Shown here: piece after piece, positions 11,698-22,423 of the stretch
How the letters are laid out: every line of letters starts with the position of its first letter
Position numbering within the stretch: the first letter of the stretch is position 1
DNA from: Gambelia wislizenii
Taxonomy: Eukaryota > Chordata > Lepidosauria > Squamata > Crotaphytidae
DNA: 64,000 nt
Reading direction: 5' to 3'
Assembly (NCBI GenBank): GCA_030847615.1
Contig: JAUMIR010000002.1
Span: forward strand, 242,935,809 to 242,999,808
The notes under the pieces: generated by a model
The model's database searches: none
Seen by the model: the letters and a program-made list of their open reading frames with translations, nothing else
What the model was told of the DNA's origin: nothing
Program-made: the position numbers and the translations under genes

Positions 11698-12186
11698 TTT
11701 TATCACACGAGCCTCTAAAAACGTTTCTTTCCCACCATATTTTAAACTGTAACTGTGCTGGCAAAATAATACTTTATACCAAACGTTTCTGAAAAAGCAG
11801 CCCCATACTTCCGCATTGGCGGGTGCCTGTGATCTCGGTGGTTCTCATGAGAAGACGCAGGTGTGCTTAAAAGTCTAAAAACAGCTAAACTGAAAAACAA
11901 AACAAACACACAAGCACTGAAACACATTTAGAAACTTGCCTGCAAAATGGGGAGGTCCATAAAAAAGCGTGCCATACCTAGTTTTTTCATTCTCACCTGG
12001 AAGTGTTCTGGCAGGGACCATCCATTGATGCTGAAATTGTGCCAGCAGAACAGGGTGTGGCTTCAGATGCTTGCAATTATGTGAAAAAAAAGCCATGGCA
12101 GATCAATTCACGGCTTGGCCCATCAATAAAAAAAGAATGCCTTTTTTACAGCATGAGAATGAAAAAGAACAATGTCGTGTGAAATG
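11698..12186. mobile_element. Candidate TIR element
   Basis: The left end TTATCACACGAGCCTCT and the inverted right end TTTCACACGACATTGTT are similar and about 490 bp apart. No target duplication is evident and there is only one copy in the window, so this remains a weak call. Confidence 0.3.
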
Positions 12187-12229
12187 GGCACCCTTTCAGG
12201 TTCATTAGGTGTTGTTATTATGATGCTAT

Positions 12230-12372
12230 ATTTGCCACAGCTGATAAAGTCCCCTGGCAAAAGCAAATTGCTCCATCATCTCTAAGTTTGCATGTTCTTC
12301 CCCATTTAGTATTGGCATCTTGACTACACTCTGATGTTGCTTGGCCAAACATCAGTTCCAGTTTTCTTCTGT
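12230..12372 (+). mobile_element. Fragment of the CCTCCAAC-TIR MITE
   Basis: GGCAAAAGCAAATTGCTCC and ATGTTGCTTGGCCAAACATC match, inverted, the left half of the MITE at 31739-32106 and the fragments at 40480 and 59302. It is followed by an AT-rich stretch that may be the 3' end of another retroposon. Confidence 0.55.
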
Positions 12373-13500
12373 GAATTTTTTTTATTTATTATTTTTATTA
12401 AGGTTACAAATTCATATTCGTTATAGACTATGGGTACAAAAATATAGGGGGTAATCACCTCCCCCTCCCCCCCAATACCCCCAATTTTGGAGGGTATTAC
12501 TTCATGGGTTTGTTTCCTTGGTTTGGCATGCTCACAATACTCAGCTCACCATTAGAGAAACAAGGAGGAATTCAAAACAGATATTTATGGAATCCCCCAC
12601 CCCCGGAATATATTGATCCATGGTAACACTTGCTTATTTTACAGCATGAACTTATTTATTTACTTATAAACACCATTTCTAGGCAGCTTACTGTAGCACA
12701 ATGTCTAACCCAGGGATGGGTGATATCTGAAAGTCTTGCTGGCTGGGGAATTCTGTGAATTGGAATTCAAGAAAAGTGACTGCTCCAACCTCTGGAACAG
12801 ACTGAGTTTGTTTCTTATTTTTCTCACCAGTGAGAAATCCGACTCAGAAAGATGACTGCCCTTGTGTCACAAAAATAAAACCTTCTTTTATAAACAGGCT
12901 CTACAGTCTTTGAATTCTGCTCATCCTTCTTTTACATGTGACACCCTCTTTCCATACAAATAAATTCGGAAAACAATGACTCTTGTGGGGTTTGAACAGC
13001 AGCAAAATAGAACAGTGATCGCACCTCAGGGATGGCCTCATTGTAGCTTTTGTATATCTGATGAAGTAGACTGGATACCCACAAAAGCTCATACCACAGT
13101 TAAAGCTGCCATCCTCTTTCCCCTGGCAAGTGGTTTAGACTACAACTCCCACAATCCCTAGTAAGAATGACCAATGGCAAGAATGGTGGGAGCTTTTTGT
13201 GAGTCTTTTGGGAAGGGGGAATGATGTGATTTTGGTTGTTTGGAGATGCAAAGGGAGAGTTAGTACCACGTTGACAGCTTTTCTTTCTAACTACCCCTGC
13301 TCCTGCTTGCTTAATAGCAGCACAATGCCAGAAACTGGGCAGGTGAGTTTACCAATGACTTTATCTTAGTGGAAACTTCACTTTATGTATATTTATGTAT
13401 TTGGTACACTCATATCTCACTTTTCTTCCCATGAACTTATGGTAGAGCTCATGGTTGTACACGGCTCTCCTCTTCCTCATTCATGCTTTGATCATGATTT
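12373..13500. other. Unassigned, AT-rich start
   Basis: 12375-12490 is T/A-rich followed by a C-rich run, as at reversed LINE 3' ends, but no family is certain. A short piece near 12710-12790 resembles decayed hAT-type repeat text. Nothing gene-like was seen. Confidence 0.35.
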
Positions 13501-13507
13501 CCTGCAT

Positions 13508-13580
13508 GGCAGGGGGTTGGACTGGATGGCCCTCGTGGTCTCTTCCAACTCTGCAATTCTATGATTCTATGATTCTATGC
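13508..13580 (+). mobile_element. CR1 3' tail
   Basis: GGGGGTTGGACTGGATGGCC, then GGTCTCTTCCAACTCTGC, then three ATTCTATG-type tail units. Only the last 70 bases of a CR1 LINE remain. Confidence 0.85.
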
Positions 13581-13870
13581 TCGCATTCATGGCTGCCGGG
13601 ATGTTGACCAGATAGACTACAGCAGTGGTTCTTAACCTGGGGTCTGCAATGTCCTCACAGGGGGTCTGCGAAGGCGTGAAGGCTGCTTGGCCTGCCTCGT
13701 CCCTGCAGTGGAGCAGCCACCTGACTGGAGCCAAGGCAAAGGCTGGCTGGCTTGGTCTGCACATTACCATTCAATCCACTCTAGCCACAAGCATGCAGGA
13801 AGAAGCAGAAGAAAAGTCTTCCCTTCCCCTTCCAGTGCCCCTGAGGGAAGGTTTAATGGATGGTGTAATT

Positions 13871-13875
<5 letters not shown>

Positions 13876-13905
<30 letters not shown>
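13876..13905 (+). repeat. (ATT)n microsatellite
   Basis: About ten ATT units inside the hAT1 MITE. The other hAT1 copy at 42280 has a shorter, GTT/ATT-mixed run at the same place. Confidence 0.9.
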
Positions 13906-14286
13906 TTTACTAGCTGACTCAACTTAATATATGTAATTATAGTAGATTTGAAAGGTTCACAAGGTTCAGCTACACCGTATAATTTTAGCCCTCCCAAAAT
14001 ACACTTTGAAGTAGTATACCACCTGCATTTGACTGTATTTCCCATTGGGGACTACTTTCTCGATTTATCATCTTTCTAAATATTGCATTGTTTTACATGT
14101 GGGTGGTGGGTGGTTGAGGCTGGGGGTGTAGCTGCAGATTGAGTGGCAGGAGTGCATTGTGAGGTGGAGAGGGGATTTGTATGTGGGTGGTGATTGGCTG
14201 AGGGAGGGAGGGGAGGGGATTGGTTGGGTCAGTGGCCAATCAGCACACTGGGAAAAGAAACATAGGTGTGGGCGGGAGTGGGTGTG

Positions 14287-14726
14287 CAGGGCCACTTTAA
14301 GGGCCCTGCAGCACCTGCAGCTGCAGAGGTCCTCATCTTTGTGTATGTGTGGGGTGTCCTAACTCTCCTCCTGCAAAAACATTAGTAGTAGTACAGTTGT
14401 CCCTTCATATTTGCTGGGGTGTGGTTCCAGGACCCCCCTGGATACCAACAGCCCTGAATCCTCAAGTCCCATTATAGGCAATGGCATAGCAAAATGGTAT
14501 CCCTTATATAAGATGGCAAAATCAAGGTTTGCTTTTTGGAATATTTTTTTTAAAGAATATTTTCATGCCGTGAATACTTAAATCTGTGGATACAGAGGGA
14601 CAACTGTAATCTGAATATCCTGTACTGTGAATAAGTTAGATTAGGTTAGGTAGACCTGAGGTAAACATATGGGGCCCTCAAAATAAAGCAGTGCAGGGGG
14701 CTCCAAAATTCCTTAAAGTGGCCCTG
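14287..14726. mobile_element. hAT2 MITE nested in R2
   Basis: The left end CAGGGCCACTTTAAGGG and the inverted right end CAGGGCCACTTTAAGG match. The flanking 8-mers TGGGTGTG and TGTGTGTG agree at 7 of 8, as expected for hAT duplications (though the site is TG-rich). Its interior holds a Tigger-like MITE at 14394-14606, leaving about 225 bp of native sequence. It is homologous to the ends of the large element at 40827-43432. Confidence 0.75.
14394..14606. mobile_element. Tigger-like MITE nested in hAT2
   Basis: Ends CAGTTGTCCCTTCATATTTG and, inverted, CAGTTGTCCCTCTGTATCC, flanked by TA on both sides (14392-14393, 14607-14608). 213 bp, no coding capacity. Confidence 0.85.
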
Positions 14727-14784
14727 TGTGTGTGTATGTGTGTGTGTATTAATTATATATATATATACTATATATATCTCTCTG

Positions 14785-15005
14785 GCTTTTCTTCGCAAAC
14801 GAAGATTCAGGAAGGACTCATCCCGTGCTTTCTGCAAGCACACTGATGACTAAAAAGGCCAATCTGAGATAAACAAGTCCAGTTGCAGAAAGCACAGCAG
14901 AAGGTCTCCTTGGGTGATGTTTCCAGGTTGTGATTCTTTCTGCCTTGTCGTTTCTCTTCAAGACTTGTTCGGCGCGAGTTCTCAAATAAGGCTGCAGCAT
15001 TGTGG
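14785..15005 (-). mobile_element. LINE-X 3' fragment in TA-rich DNA
   Basis: Same 3' terminus and C-terminal knuckle region as the long LINE-X copies, starting with TCTCTCTGGCTTTTCTTCGC on the plus strand. It is flanked on both sides by TA/ATTA microsatellite, which hides any target duplication. Only about 220 bp were copied, so it is strongly 5'-truncated. Confidence 0.85.
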
Positions 15006-15040
<35 letters not shown>

Positions 15041-15327
15041 CACTATATATTAATTATTAAATTATATTAATTATATATTATATTAATCATATTGATCGAT
15101 AGATAAGTAGTTTTTGTTTTAAGTCTTGAGGGGTTCAATGTTGTGTGTTAGATTTTAATTTTGTTTTCACTTCATGTAGTAGATGTCTGTATATCTTGAT
15201 TGTTCTGTCTTTTTTCTTTTGTAATTTAAAATTAATAAAGAAATATTTAGTAAAATTAAGCCTTGAGGGGTCCGCGGGTGGGCGGGGGAAAGCTATTTAA
15301 AGGTAAAGAAAAGGTTAAGGACCGCTG

Positions 15328-15960
15328 GGTGACAGGCGAGGCAACGAAGAGCGTGGCGCCCTGGGCCCACACCGGCTCCCTTCCCCTTCCGTCCCTCCCG
15401 CCTCTGGCCACTAGGGGCAGGGCGGAGCCATATCCCCCCTCTCCCTCCCCATCGCGACTCCCCCTTAGCGCAGGCTGGCGGTCCCCCCTCTCCTCTCCCT
15501 CGGTCTCCCCGCCATCTCCTCCGTCCCCTCCTTTCGGCGGAGCTTCCAGATCCAGGGGGGCATCCTTGATTGCAAGAAGGAGAAGCCAGGCGCCAGGAGG
15601 GAGGCGCGGGGGGGGGTTGCTGGCAGAAGACCCTGGAGCGGAGGCCCCCCGCCATCAAGATGTGACCGTGGTGGCCCAGAGGGGGTGCTGCTGGTGAAGA
15701 GGGGGCGATGGTGCGGCGTTGAAGGGGGGCCAGCCTCTCTCCTCCTCCTCCTCCTCTTCCTCCGGAGCCAGGTACCTACCCGCCTTTGCACCCGCCTCCG
15801 GAGCGCTGGCTCGGCCGTTCACCAGCAAGGCGTCTTTTTGCAGCAGCAGTGGGGTGTGCTTTTTTTTGGAGGGGGGTGTCTTTCTTTTGTTCGTATTTGG
15901 GGCGGAGACGGAGCTGATCGAATGGATGACAGGTAAAAAAAGGAAGGAAAAAAAAGAGGG
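15328..15960 (+). promoter_or_regulatory. CpG island, candidate promoter/first exon
   Basis: This is a dense CpG stretch (roughly thirty CpG by eye in 600 bases) without tandem-repeat structure, unlike the other GC-rich parts of the window. It has no TATA box. Two plausible plus-strand splice donors are seen: CCAG|GTACCT near 15770 and ACAG|GTAAAA near 15931. The second follows an ATG (ATGGATGACAG) at about 15922, so a short coding first exon is possible. A five-codon upstream frame starts at about 15708. No downstream exon was recognised, so gene identity and strand are open. Confidence 0.5.
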
Positions 15961-16575
15961 AAAGACTGAGATCCATGCAGCCCCCCCTTTTTTTTTTTTG
16001 CTTTTGCTTTTAAGTGCGGAGATGGAAGGCAGATGGGGGCTTGGGTTTGGTCTGGGGTGGAAGAGGAGGAGGAGGAGGAGGAGGGAAAAGGCCTTGATCC
16101 AGATCCATTCCATCCAGATTGAAACAGTCTGCTCTTTTGGAATCATGTTGGCAGGAAAAAGGAGTCCTCTCCTGCTCCTGAATGCTGCTTTTGGCAGGGG
16201 AGCCCCAAGGGTCTTTTTTTTTTTTTTTGCCTTGGCTTCCCTGCTCAGGGATGCAGGTGGTACCTCGTTCCTTGGAAGCAAAATAGCTGCATCCTCCACC
16301 TCCTCCCCTCCCCTAGTATGAATTATTTCCATTGTGTCTGGGAACGAACCCCTCCGGAGTAGCATTTAGTGGAATAATGACCGGCCAAAGGATGCCAGCA
16401 GGTGCTGGAGGAACCCAGGGAAGAGGGCCCAAAAGGTGCAGCCATGTTCTCATGCCAAGGATTCCCTGCCAGTGTTCAGACCAGAAGGGGCTTCCAAATC
16501 TGGAACATAACAGCAGGAGGAGGAGGGTGAGCTGCTACCCAGAGATGTGGGCACCATGCCCATTCCCTCACTCAG
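15961..16575. other. Unassigned sequence downstream of the CpG island
   Basis: Contains poly-T runs (about 15987-16000, 16206-16220) and a GGA-repeat purine tract at about 16060-16083. If the island is a promoter, this is likely the start of intron 1. No exon recognised. Confidence 0.35.
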
Positions 16576-16578
16576 TCT

Positions 16579-16797
16579 AGGCGCAGCCTTTCTCAATCTT
16601 TTTACCCTGGCAGACCCCTTCAAACAATTTTCAGGTCTCAGGGAACCCCTCCCTAAAAATGATTATATCTACAGCTTCCCCCCCCAAAAAAGTTAATTTT
16701 TTTTCAATCTCAATATCTCACAGACCCCCCCTAGCAAGATCTTATGGAATGCTAGGCTTCCAGGGAAGCTTGGCTGAGAAAACCCTGGTCTAGGGGC
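16579..16797. mobile_element. Possible hAT-type MITE
   Basis: Begins GCCTTTCTCAATCTTTTTACC and ends TTGGCTGAGAAAACCCTGG. The ends are roughly inverted, and the interior has the GGGAACCCCTCCC text typical of a widespread amniote hAT-derived repeat. No target duplication was identified. Confidence 0.45.
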
Positions 16798-16982
16798 ATG
16801 AGAAAGGGAAAGCATGGGAGAGGTAAAGGCTTGGTCTGACTGGCACAGAGATGGAATCTCGGGTGAGTTTCCCTCAGCACTCAGAAGCTCTGGAAGGATT
16901 TTACAGCTGTTGAGATATATATGTGTGTGTGTGTGTTTATGTAAGACTTAAAGTACCTGTACATCACTCTGTTCTGAAAGCA

Positions 16983-17392
16983 TTCTGACGCCATACCCTA
17001 TGAGGAGCAGCTTAGGGAGCTGGGCATGTTTAGTCTGAAGAAGAGAAGGTTAAGAGGGGACATGATAGCCATGTTTAAATATTTGAAGGGATGTCATACT
17101 GAGGATGGAGCAAGCTTGTTTTCTGCTGCTCCAGAGTCTAGGACATGGAGCAATGGGTTCAAACTACAGTGAAAGAGATTCCACCTAAACCTTAGGGAGA
17201 ACTTCCTGACAGTAAGAGCTGTTCGGAAGTGGAATGCACTGCCTGGCAGTGTGGTGGAGTCTCCTTCTTTGGAGGTCTTTAAACAGAGGCTGGATGGCCA
17301 TCTGTTGGGAGTGCTTTGATTGTGTATTCTTGCAGGGCAAGGGGTTGGACTGGATGGCCCTTGTGGTCTCTTCCAAGTCTATGATTCTATGA
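16983..17392 (+). mobile_element. CR1 LINE 3' portion
   Basis: Encodes a decayed [23 protein letters not shown] CR1 C-terminus, then GGTGGAGTCTCCTTCTTTGG, GGTTGGACTGGATGGCC and a TATGATTCTATG tail. 5'-truncated and frame-broken. Confidence 0.9.
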
Positions 17393-17600
17393 AATAAGAA
17401 ATGACTGAGATTTAAGGTGCCAGGTTCGATTCTGTTGCATTTCTACTGTGCTTCTAGGTGTATGTGGGTTTGGTTTTTGGTTTTGTATTTTGGAGAAAAA
17501 TCTAATGCCTCCTCATGATGGCCTGAGGGAAGTGAGACTGACTTGGTAGCCCAAAACTATGCCTTTGCAGTTAGAAATGGCTCAGCCCAAAGGGAACCCA

Positions 17601-17793
17601 GGGCCCTTTCACACTGTACCATGGTAGTCCTTTGGCCATGCTTCCATCCTGTAGAGTTCCAGACTTTGTAGTTTAGGGAGAGTTCTCCACCAGAGAGCTC
17701 TCATGAAACTATAAATCCCAGGATTCTGCAGGATGTAACCATGGCAGTTAAAGTGATATTAAAGTGCTACAGTTGTGTAGTATGAAAGGGCCC
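17601..17793. mobile_element. Palindromic MITE
   Basis: Termini GGGCCCTTTCACACTGTAC and, inverted, GGGCCCTTTCATACTACAC. The interior is also broadly self-complementary, with AATCCCAGGATTCTGCAGG and its decayed partner. It belongs to the same general class as 28121-28343 and 48341-48552 (ATCCCAGGATT motif). No target duplication recognised. Confidence 0.7.
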
Positions 17794-18438
17794 ATGTATC
17801 ACAGATCGCTATCCAGGGATATAAATATAACATAAAATGATTCAGTGCATGCTTGATAAGAAGGAGATTCCACTGAGGTGAACTCCATAAGGCTTGCTTC
17901 TAAATAGAAAGAGTAATCTCTCCAGTCAGCATCTAAAGAAAATATGTTACTGCAGGTACCTTTTCCACCTTTTTAGTTCATGCTTATGGGTGAAGCAGGC
18001 TCAGTTCCAATGTCAGCTACATTATTATCCTATGTGTTTGTGGTTGGGGAGGCTTCATAGCCAAGTTGAGATTTGAACCCAGGTCTCTTACACTGAGATG
18101 GGCAAATTTTAGGCTTCTAGGGTCAACTCTTCTTCTTCTTCTTTAAGAGAGAGACCTAGATCTCCAATGGCACTCAACCTCCCAGAGCCTAACCTGAAAG
18201 ACGCACACTCAGAATGAGAGAAGTCTGATTGCAGGAATTTATTTTTCATGTTGGCAGGATAATTTAGGGCTGCACAGGGTAGGGGGCTTAGAATCATTGT
18301 GTTGTTGCTGTTATTGTTAAATTATTGGGAGGTAGAAATCCTCACCATCTCCCTTCACATCACCCAGTACTCTACCAGTAGATGTGGTTCTGTCCATCCC
18401 ATGTCCTGCATCACCACTCACCCACTCATTCACCATGG
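17794..18438. other. No recognised feature
   Basis: No identifiable repeat edges. About 18040-18100 has text like a decayed tRNA-type SINE (GAGATTTGAACCCAGGTCTC), too short to call separately. Confidence 0.35.
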
Positions 18439-18440
18439 TA

Positions 18441-18674
18441 CAGTAGGACCCCTGTAGCCACTGATTCATTATCCACGGGACACAAAACAGCACACCTACC
18501 ATAGAGTCTTCCTAGAAAATGTGTCATCTCTAGCAATTTTCTAGGTCCTCCAAGGCAACTCTATGGCATTTTAAACCAGAAGCCCCAGTATTTTCAATGG
18601 CATTCACTATTATCCATGGTTTTTGGTATGGGGGGGGGCAGAACAGATCCTCAGTGGATACAGTGGTCCTACTG
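18441..18674. mobile_element. Tigger-like MITE with TA target duplication
   Basis: Ends CAGTAGGACCCCTGTAGCC and, inverted, CAGTAGGACCACTGTATCC, flanked by TA (18439-18440, 18675-18676). 234 bp. Same subfamily as 45230-45483 and 40942-41089. Confidence 0.85.
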
Positions 18675-18676
18675 TA

Positions 18677-19635
18677 ATGGTTTCATTCTGTGCTTGAGCA
18701 TTGCTGCTGGACCGATGGAATTTGCCTCACCTTAGTTTAGTTCTCTTTCCATTTGGGTTTGGAGCCAGCATACCTGAGGGGCCTTGTTCCATAACTAAGA
18801 GCAGAACTCTGGGTGAGGCTTGTTAAGCACCAAGGAGAAGTTATCTTGACATAAGGCATTTCCTTTTAACCCATTCTCATCCCACATGGCCAACTGGCAC
18901 CCTGCCTTCACTGTCACTCCAGGCCAGCTAATCAGGGGAGGAGGAAAGGAAGTAAACCTGAATGGATTGTCAGATTAATCTCTTGTGGCACATGCTTTGT
19001 TGATTGCTTTTATCGCCCTGATTTATCCTTCATTTCACTCTCCCCTTCATTAGTAGCTGGGAGTTTGAGACAGTTTTTGCCAGAAGGAAGTGTATGCGTG
19101 TGTAGTATTGGGGAAATATATTTTAAAAACAAAGCTTGCATCGCCTATGAGCATTCAGAAAGTTTGCAGTTGTGTGTGTGCAATCGCTTCTGACATCTTT
19201 TATTCCATGGGAGGTAGGGTGTTTCTTGCAGCTGCCACCTCTGAAACAAAGAGGAAAAGCCTGAGGCTACCGAGGCTGTACTTCTCTGCCTGTCCACCCC
19301 GCCACATCCTTGCAACCTTTGGTTCCTTCATGTGTGAGGAGCCCTCTGTTTTTTAGCCAAAAAGTTTAATTGAGGCTTGGATGGTTAAATCACAATCTGT
19401 GTCTGAAGGATCAAAGTGCAATTGATTTAACAAGGCCCCCATAGGCACAGTCTGGATTGCAAAATTAGAAAGGGCAAACCCTGTGGACACAGCCTTGATT
19501 TATATGCACAGGTCTGTCTCTGTCCCATTAGGAATATCTGTGTGGGAGCTTACTTCTGTGTACCTTATGCCTTTATTTAAACTAAAGTGTATATGTGTGT
19601 ACATTTCCGTTAGCAAGAGGAAGGAGGCATAAATG
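18677..19635. other. No recognised feature
   Basis: No repeat or exon recognised. An 88-codon frame at 19090-19356 has no family-like pattern. Confidence 0.4.
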
Positions 19636-19639
19636 AGTA

Positions 19640-19792
19640 TTTTCTACCACACTTTAGCCTCACAGCAATCCTGTCAGGTAGGTCAGATTGTGAATAAGTG
19701 ATTGGTCCAAGATCAACAAGTGAGTTTCATGACTGAGTGTGGACTTGAACCTGTTATGTCCAGTACTCTAACCACTATATCACTCTGGCTCA
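19640..19792 (-). mobile_element. MIR-like tRNA SINE
   Basis: On the minus strand the order is a GATATAGTGGTTAGAGTACTG-like head, a GTTCAAGTCC B-box-like block, then text like ACTTGTTGATCTTGG and TAACCTACCTGACAGG. This is the usual order in MIR-type SINEs. It is old and diverged. Confidence 0.55.
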
Positions 19793-19850
19793 ATGTGCAA
19801 TTACGGTAAATAGAACATTAAAACTATATAGGAAGTGTGTGCATGTGTGC

Positions 19851-20065
19851 ATGCCTTCAAAGCACATTGTTAACCCCATGAATTTCACAGGATTCTCTTA
19901 GGCAAGGATTCCTCATAGGTGATGTTACCAGTTTCTTCCTCTGAAATGTAGCCTACAGAACCCGGTATTCATTAGTAGTCTTCCATTCAAGTACTAACCA
20001 GGTCTGACCCTGCTTAGCTTCCAAAATCAAACAGAATCTGGTGCTTTTAGGGATTTAGGTCCTAA
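19851..20065 (-). mobile_element. 5S rRNA-derived SINE
   Basis: On the minus strand the 5S-like block (AAGCTAAGCAGGGTCAGACC, then GTACTTGAATGGAAGAC) is followed by a body ending in CCTGTGAAATTCATGGGG, the BovB-like 3' module. It is homologous to 32641-32850 and 50513-50755. Confidence 0.8.
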
Positions 20066-20309
20066 TAGGGAGTGTACATGTTATACAATAAAGGCAGCTT
20101 TGTATTTTTATTAATTTTAGAAAATGGCACACTCCTTAGTTAATGTCTATATGTTTTGGGAATGCACAGTGGTAGTTGTGGTCAGGCAGAGCAGCATGTT
20201 TGGAACGCTGTTGTAAGTCCCTTTGGGATCTGTACAAATAAAAAGCAATTTAGAACATTTGTAGTGACAAATAAATATAGCTATTACATATTTATAACTT
20301 GCAAACATA

Positions 20310-21445
20310 CACTAGATAATGGAGCATACCAAAGAATTTCAAAAGAAAATCAGCCATTGCTTTATAGACGATAGCAAAGACTTTGATTGTATAGATCATG
20401 AAAAGCTATGGATTGCTCTTAAAGAAATGGGTGTGCCACAACATTTGATTGTCCTGATGTGTAACATGTATTTAGGACAAAAAGCTACTGTTAGGACAGA
20501 ATGTGGAGAAATGGAACAGTTTCCAATTGGCAAGGGGGTCAGGCAAAGCTGGATTTTATCACCCTATCTGTTTAACTTGTATGCTGAAAATATCATACAT
20601 AAAGCAGGACTAGATTCGGAGGAAGGAGGCATGAAAATTGAAGGAATGAACATCAACAATTAAGAAATGCAGATGATACCATACTACTAGCAGAAAATAA
20701 CAAAGACTTGGAAGGATTATTGAAGAAAGTTCAAGGCAGAAAATGCAAAGGCAAGTTTATAGTTACATATTTAAAAAACCAAAAATAATGACCACAGACA
20801 ATTTACATAACTTTAAAATAGATTATGAAGACATTGAAATAGTTCAAGATGTTCCATACCCTGAGTCAATCATTAATTGGAGTGGAGACTGCGGCCAAGA
20901 AATCATAAAAAGACAAGGACTTGGAAGGGCAGTTATGGAGGAAGTAGACAAAATCCCCAAGTGTAAAGATGTATCATTGAATACTAAAATTAGGGTTGTC
21001 CATACTATTGTATTCCCCATTTCTATATATGGTTGTGAAAGCTGGACAGTGAAGAAGGCTGATGGGGGAGGGAATCAACTCATTGTAGTGCTGGAGAAGA
21101 GTTTTGTGGATACTGTGGACTGCTAAAAAGACCAATAAATGGGTTGTAGAGCAAATCAGGCCTGAACTCTCCCTAGAGGCCAAGATGACTAAACTGAGAA
21201 TGTCATATTTTGGACATATCATGAGAAGACATTCCTCACTAGGAAAGATAATAATGCTTGGTAAGGAAGAAGGCAGTAGGAAAAGAGGAAGACTGCATTC
21301 CAGATGGATAGACTCAATTAGGGAAGGCATAGCCCTGAGTCTGCATGACCTGAACAGGGCTGTGGATGACAGGGTGACTTGGAGGTCTCTCATTCATGGG
21401 GGTTGCCATAAGTTAAGTCGACTTGAAGGCAGCTAACAACTATAA
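20310..21445 (+). mobile_element. BovB (RTE) LINE remnant
   Basis: The translated pieces show reverse transcriptase block FDCIDHEKLWIALKEMGVP at 20319-20663. The catalytic box is now NADD (normally YADD) near 20665-20685. Then come SIYGCESWTVKKA near 21020-21056 and a C-terminal FGHIMRRHSSLGKIIMLGKE block near 21210-21265. The element ends with GGTTGCCATAAGTTAAGTCG, the BovB 3' end. Several frameshifts and stops are present. It is 5'-truncated, with only the C-terminal part of the polyprotein. Confidence 0.9.
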
Positions 21446-21489
21446 AATTTTTCCAGTTGCAGCATTTGCCACTCAGGTAGTAAGAAAGA

Positions 21490-22409
21490 ACACAAAAACC
21501 ATAGCAAACCACCTTGCTGGCTACAGCAGATTCTTAGATGGAATTACACTCCCCCTGAAAACAAAGGTTCACAGTTTAGGAGTACTGCTGGATTCAACTC
21601 TGAGCCTGGAGGCCCACGTGTCAGCAGTGACCAGGAGTGCTTTTGCACAGTTAAAGCTAACACACCAACTGTGCCTGTTCCTAGAGAAGTCGGATCTGGC
21701 CACGGTGGTACATACCTTGGTTACATCCTGTTTGGATTTCTGTGATGCACTCTATGTGGGGCTGCCTTTGAAAAGTGCTCAGAAACTTCGGTTGGCCCAA
21801 AGAGCAGCAGCCAGGTTGTTAACTGGGGTTGGCTACAGGGAGCACACAACTCCCTTGTTTCAACGGCTCCATTGGCTGCCAGTCCGTTTCCGGCACAATT
21901 CAAAGTGCTGGTTTTAACCTATAAAGCCCTATACAGCTTGAGTCCAGGTTATTTGAAGGACCATGTCTCCCTTTATGAGCCCATTAAAGCTCGAAGATCT
22001 TTTGGAGAGGCCCTTCTCTCTGTCCCACCACCCTCTTTGGCTCGTTTGGTGGGAACGAGGGCCGTCTAGACTTTGGAACTCCCTCCCCAGAGAAGCCAGG
22101 ATGGCCCTGTCTCTGCTCTCCCTTCGGCAACAAGTAAAAACATTCTTGTGCCATCAAGCATTTACAATTTGATGGGGGCTGGGCTTGTATGTGCTGTGCA
22201 GTTTGGTTTTTAAAGTGTATATAGTTTTATTGCTTTTCAATTTTTAATGTTTTTAAATGTTTTAACACTTTAAATTGTTTAATTTGTTTTTTAAATGTCA
22301 TATTTATGGTTATATTTTTAATGTTTTGTATTGTTTTTAAGCTCACTGTTAGCTGCATTGAGTTCCTGTATTGGGAGAAAGGAAGGATAATAATAATAAT
22401 GATAATTCA
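21490..22409 (+). mobile_element. L2-type LINE 3' portion
   Basis: A frame at 21423-21917 encodes GVLLDSTLSLEAHVSAVTRS, then SCLDFCDALYVGLP, then ARLLTGVG and LHWLPVRFR, the conserved C-terminal blocks of L2-clade reverse transcriptase. A frame shift leads to LTYKALYSLSPGYL (21872-22069) and then a WNSLPREAR block. The 3' end runs through AT-rich DNA to a TAA microsatellite at 22388-22409. Not functional. Confidence 0.8.
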
Positions 22410-22423
22410 TAAAAAGGGAATCT

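Larger units (their letters stand above)
13910..15105 (+). mobile_element. Family R repeat, copy R2, nested in hAT1
   Basis: Starts CTAGCTGACTCAACTTAAT, contains AGTAGATTTGAAAGGTTCA as in R5, and has GGCCAATCAGCACACTGGG at about 14232-14252. Its terminal microsatellite (TG then TA/ATTA, about 14727-15100) has itself received a hAT2 element and a LINE-X fragment. Confidence 0.65.
13623..15327. mobile_element. hAT1 MITE, split by nested insertions
   Basis: The left terminus is CAGTGGTTCTTAACCTGG. The right terminus ends GGTTAAGGACCGCTG, the imperfect inverted counterpart. The same family is uninterrupted at 42280-42607 and 57218-57529. Here its two halves (13623-13909 and about 15106-15327) are separated by about 1.2 kb of other elements. 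The flanking 8-mers GACTACAG and GGTGACAG agree at 5 of 8 positions, a weak target duplication. The TIR resembles hAT-Charlie termini. Confidence 0.75.

Noticed and set aside
15655..16365. 236-codon minus-strand frame and 200-codon plus-strand frame opposite each other
   Set aside because: They overlap a CpG island and poly-T/GGA tracts; the predicted proteins are low-complexity (poly-Lys, poly-Glu, poly-Ser) with no domain-like pattern.
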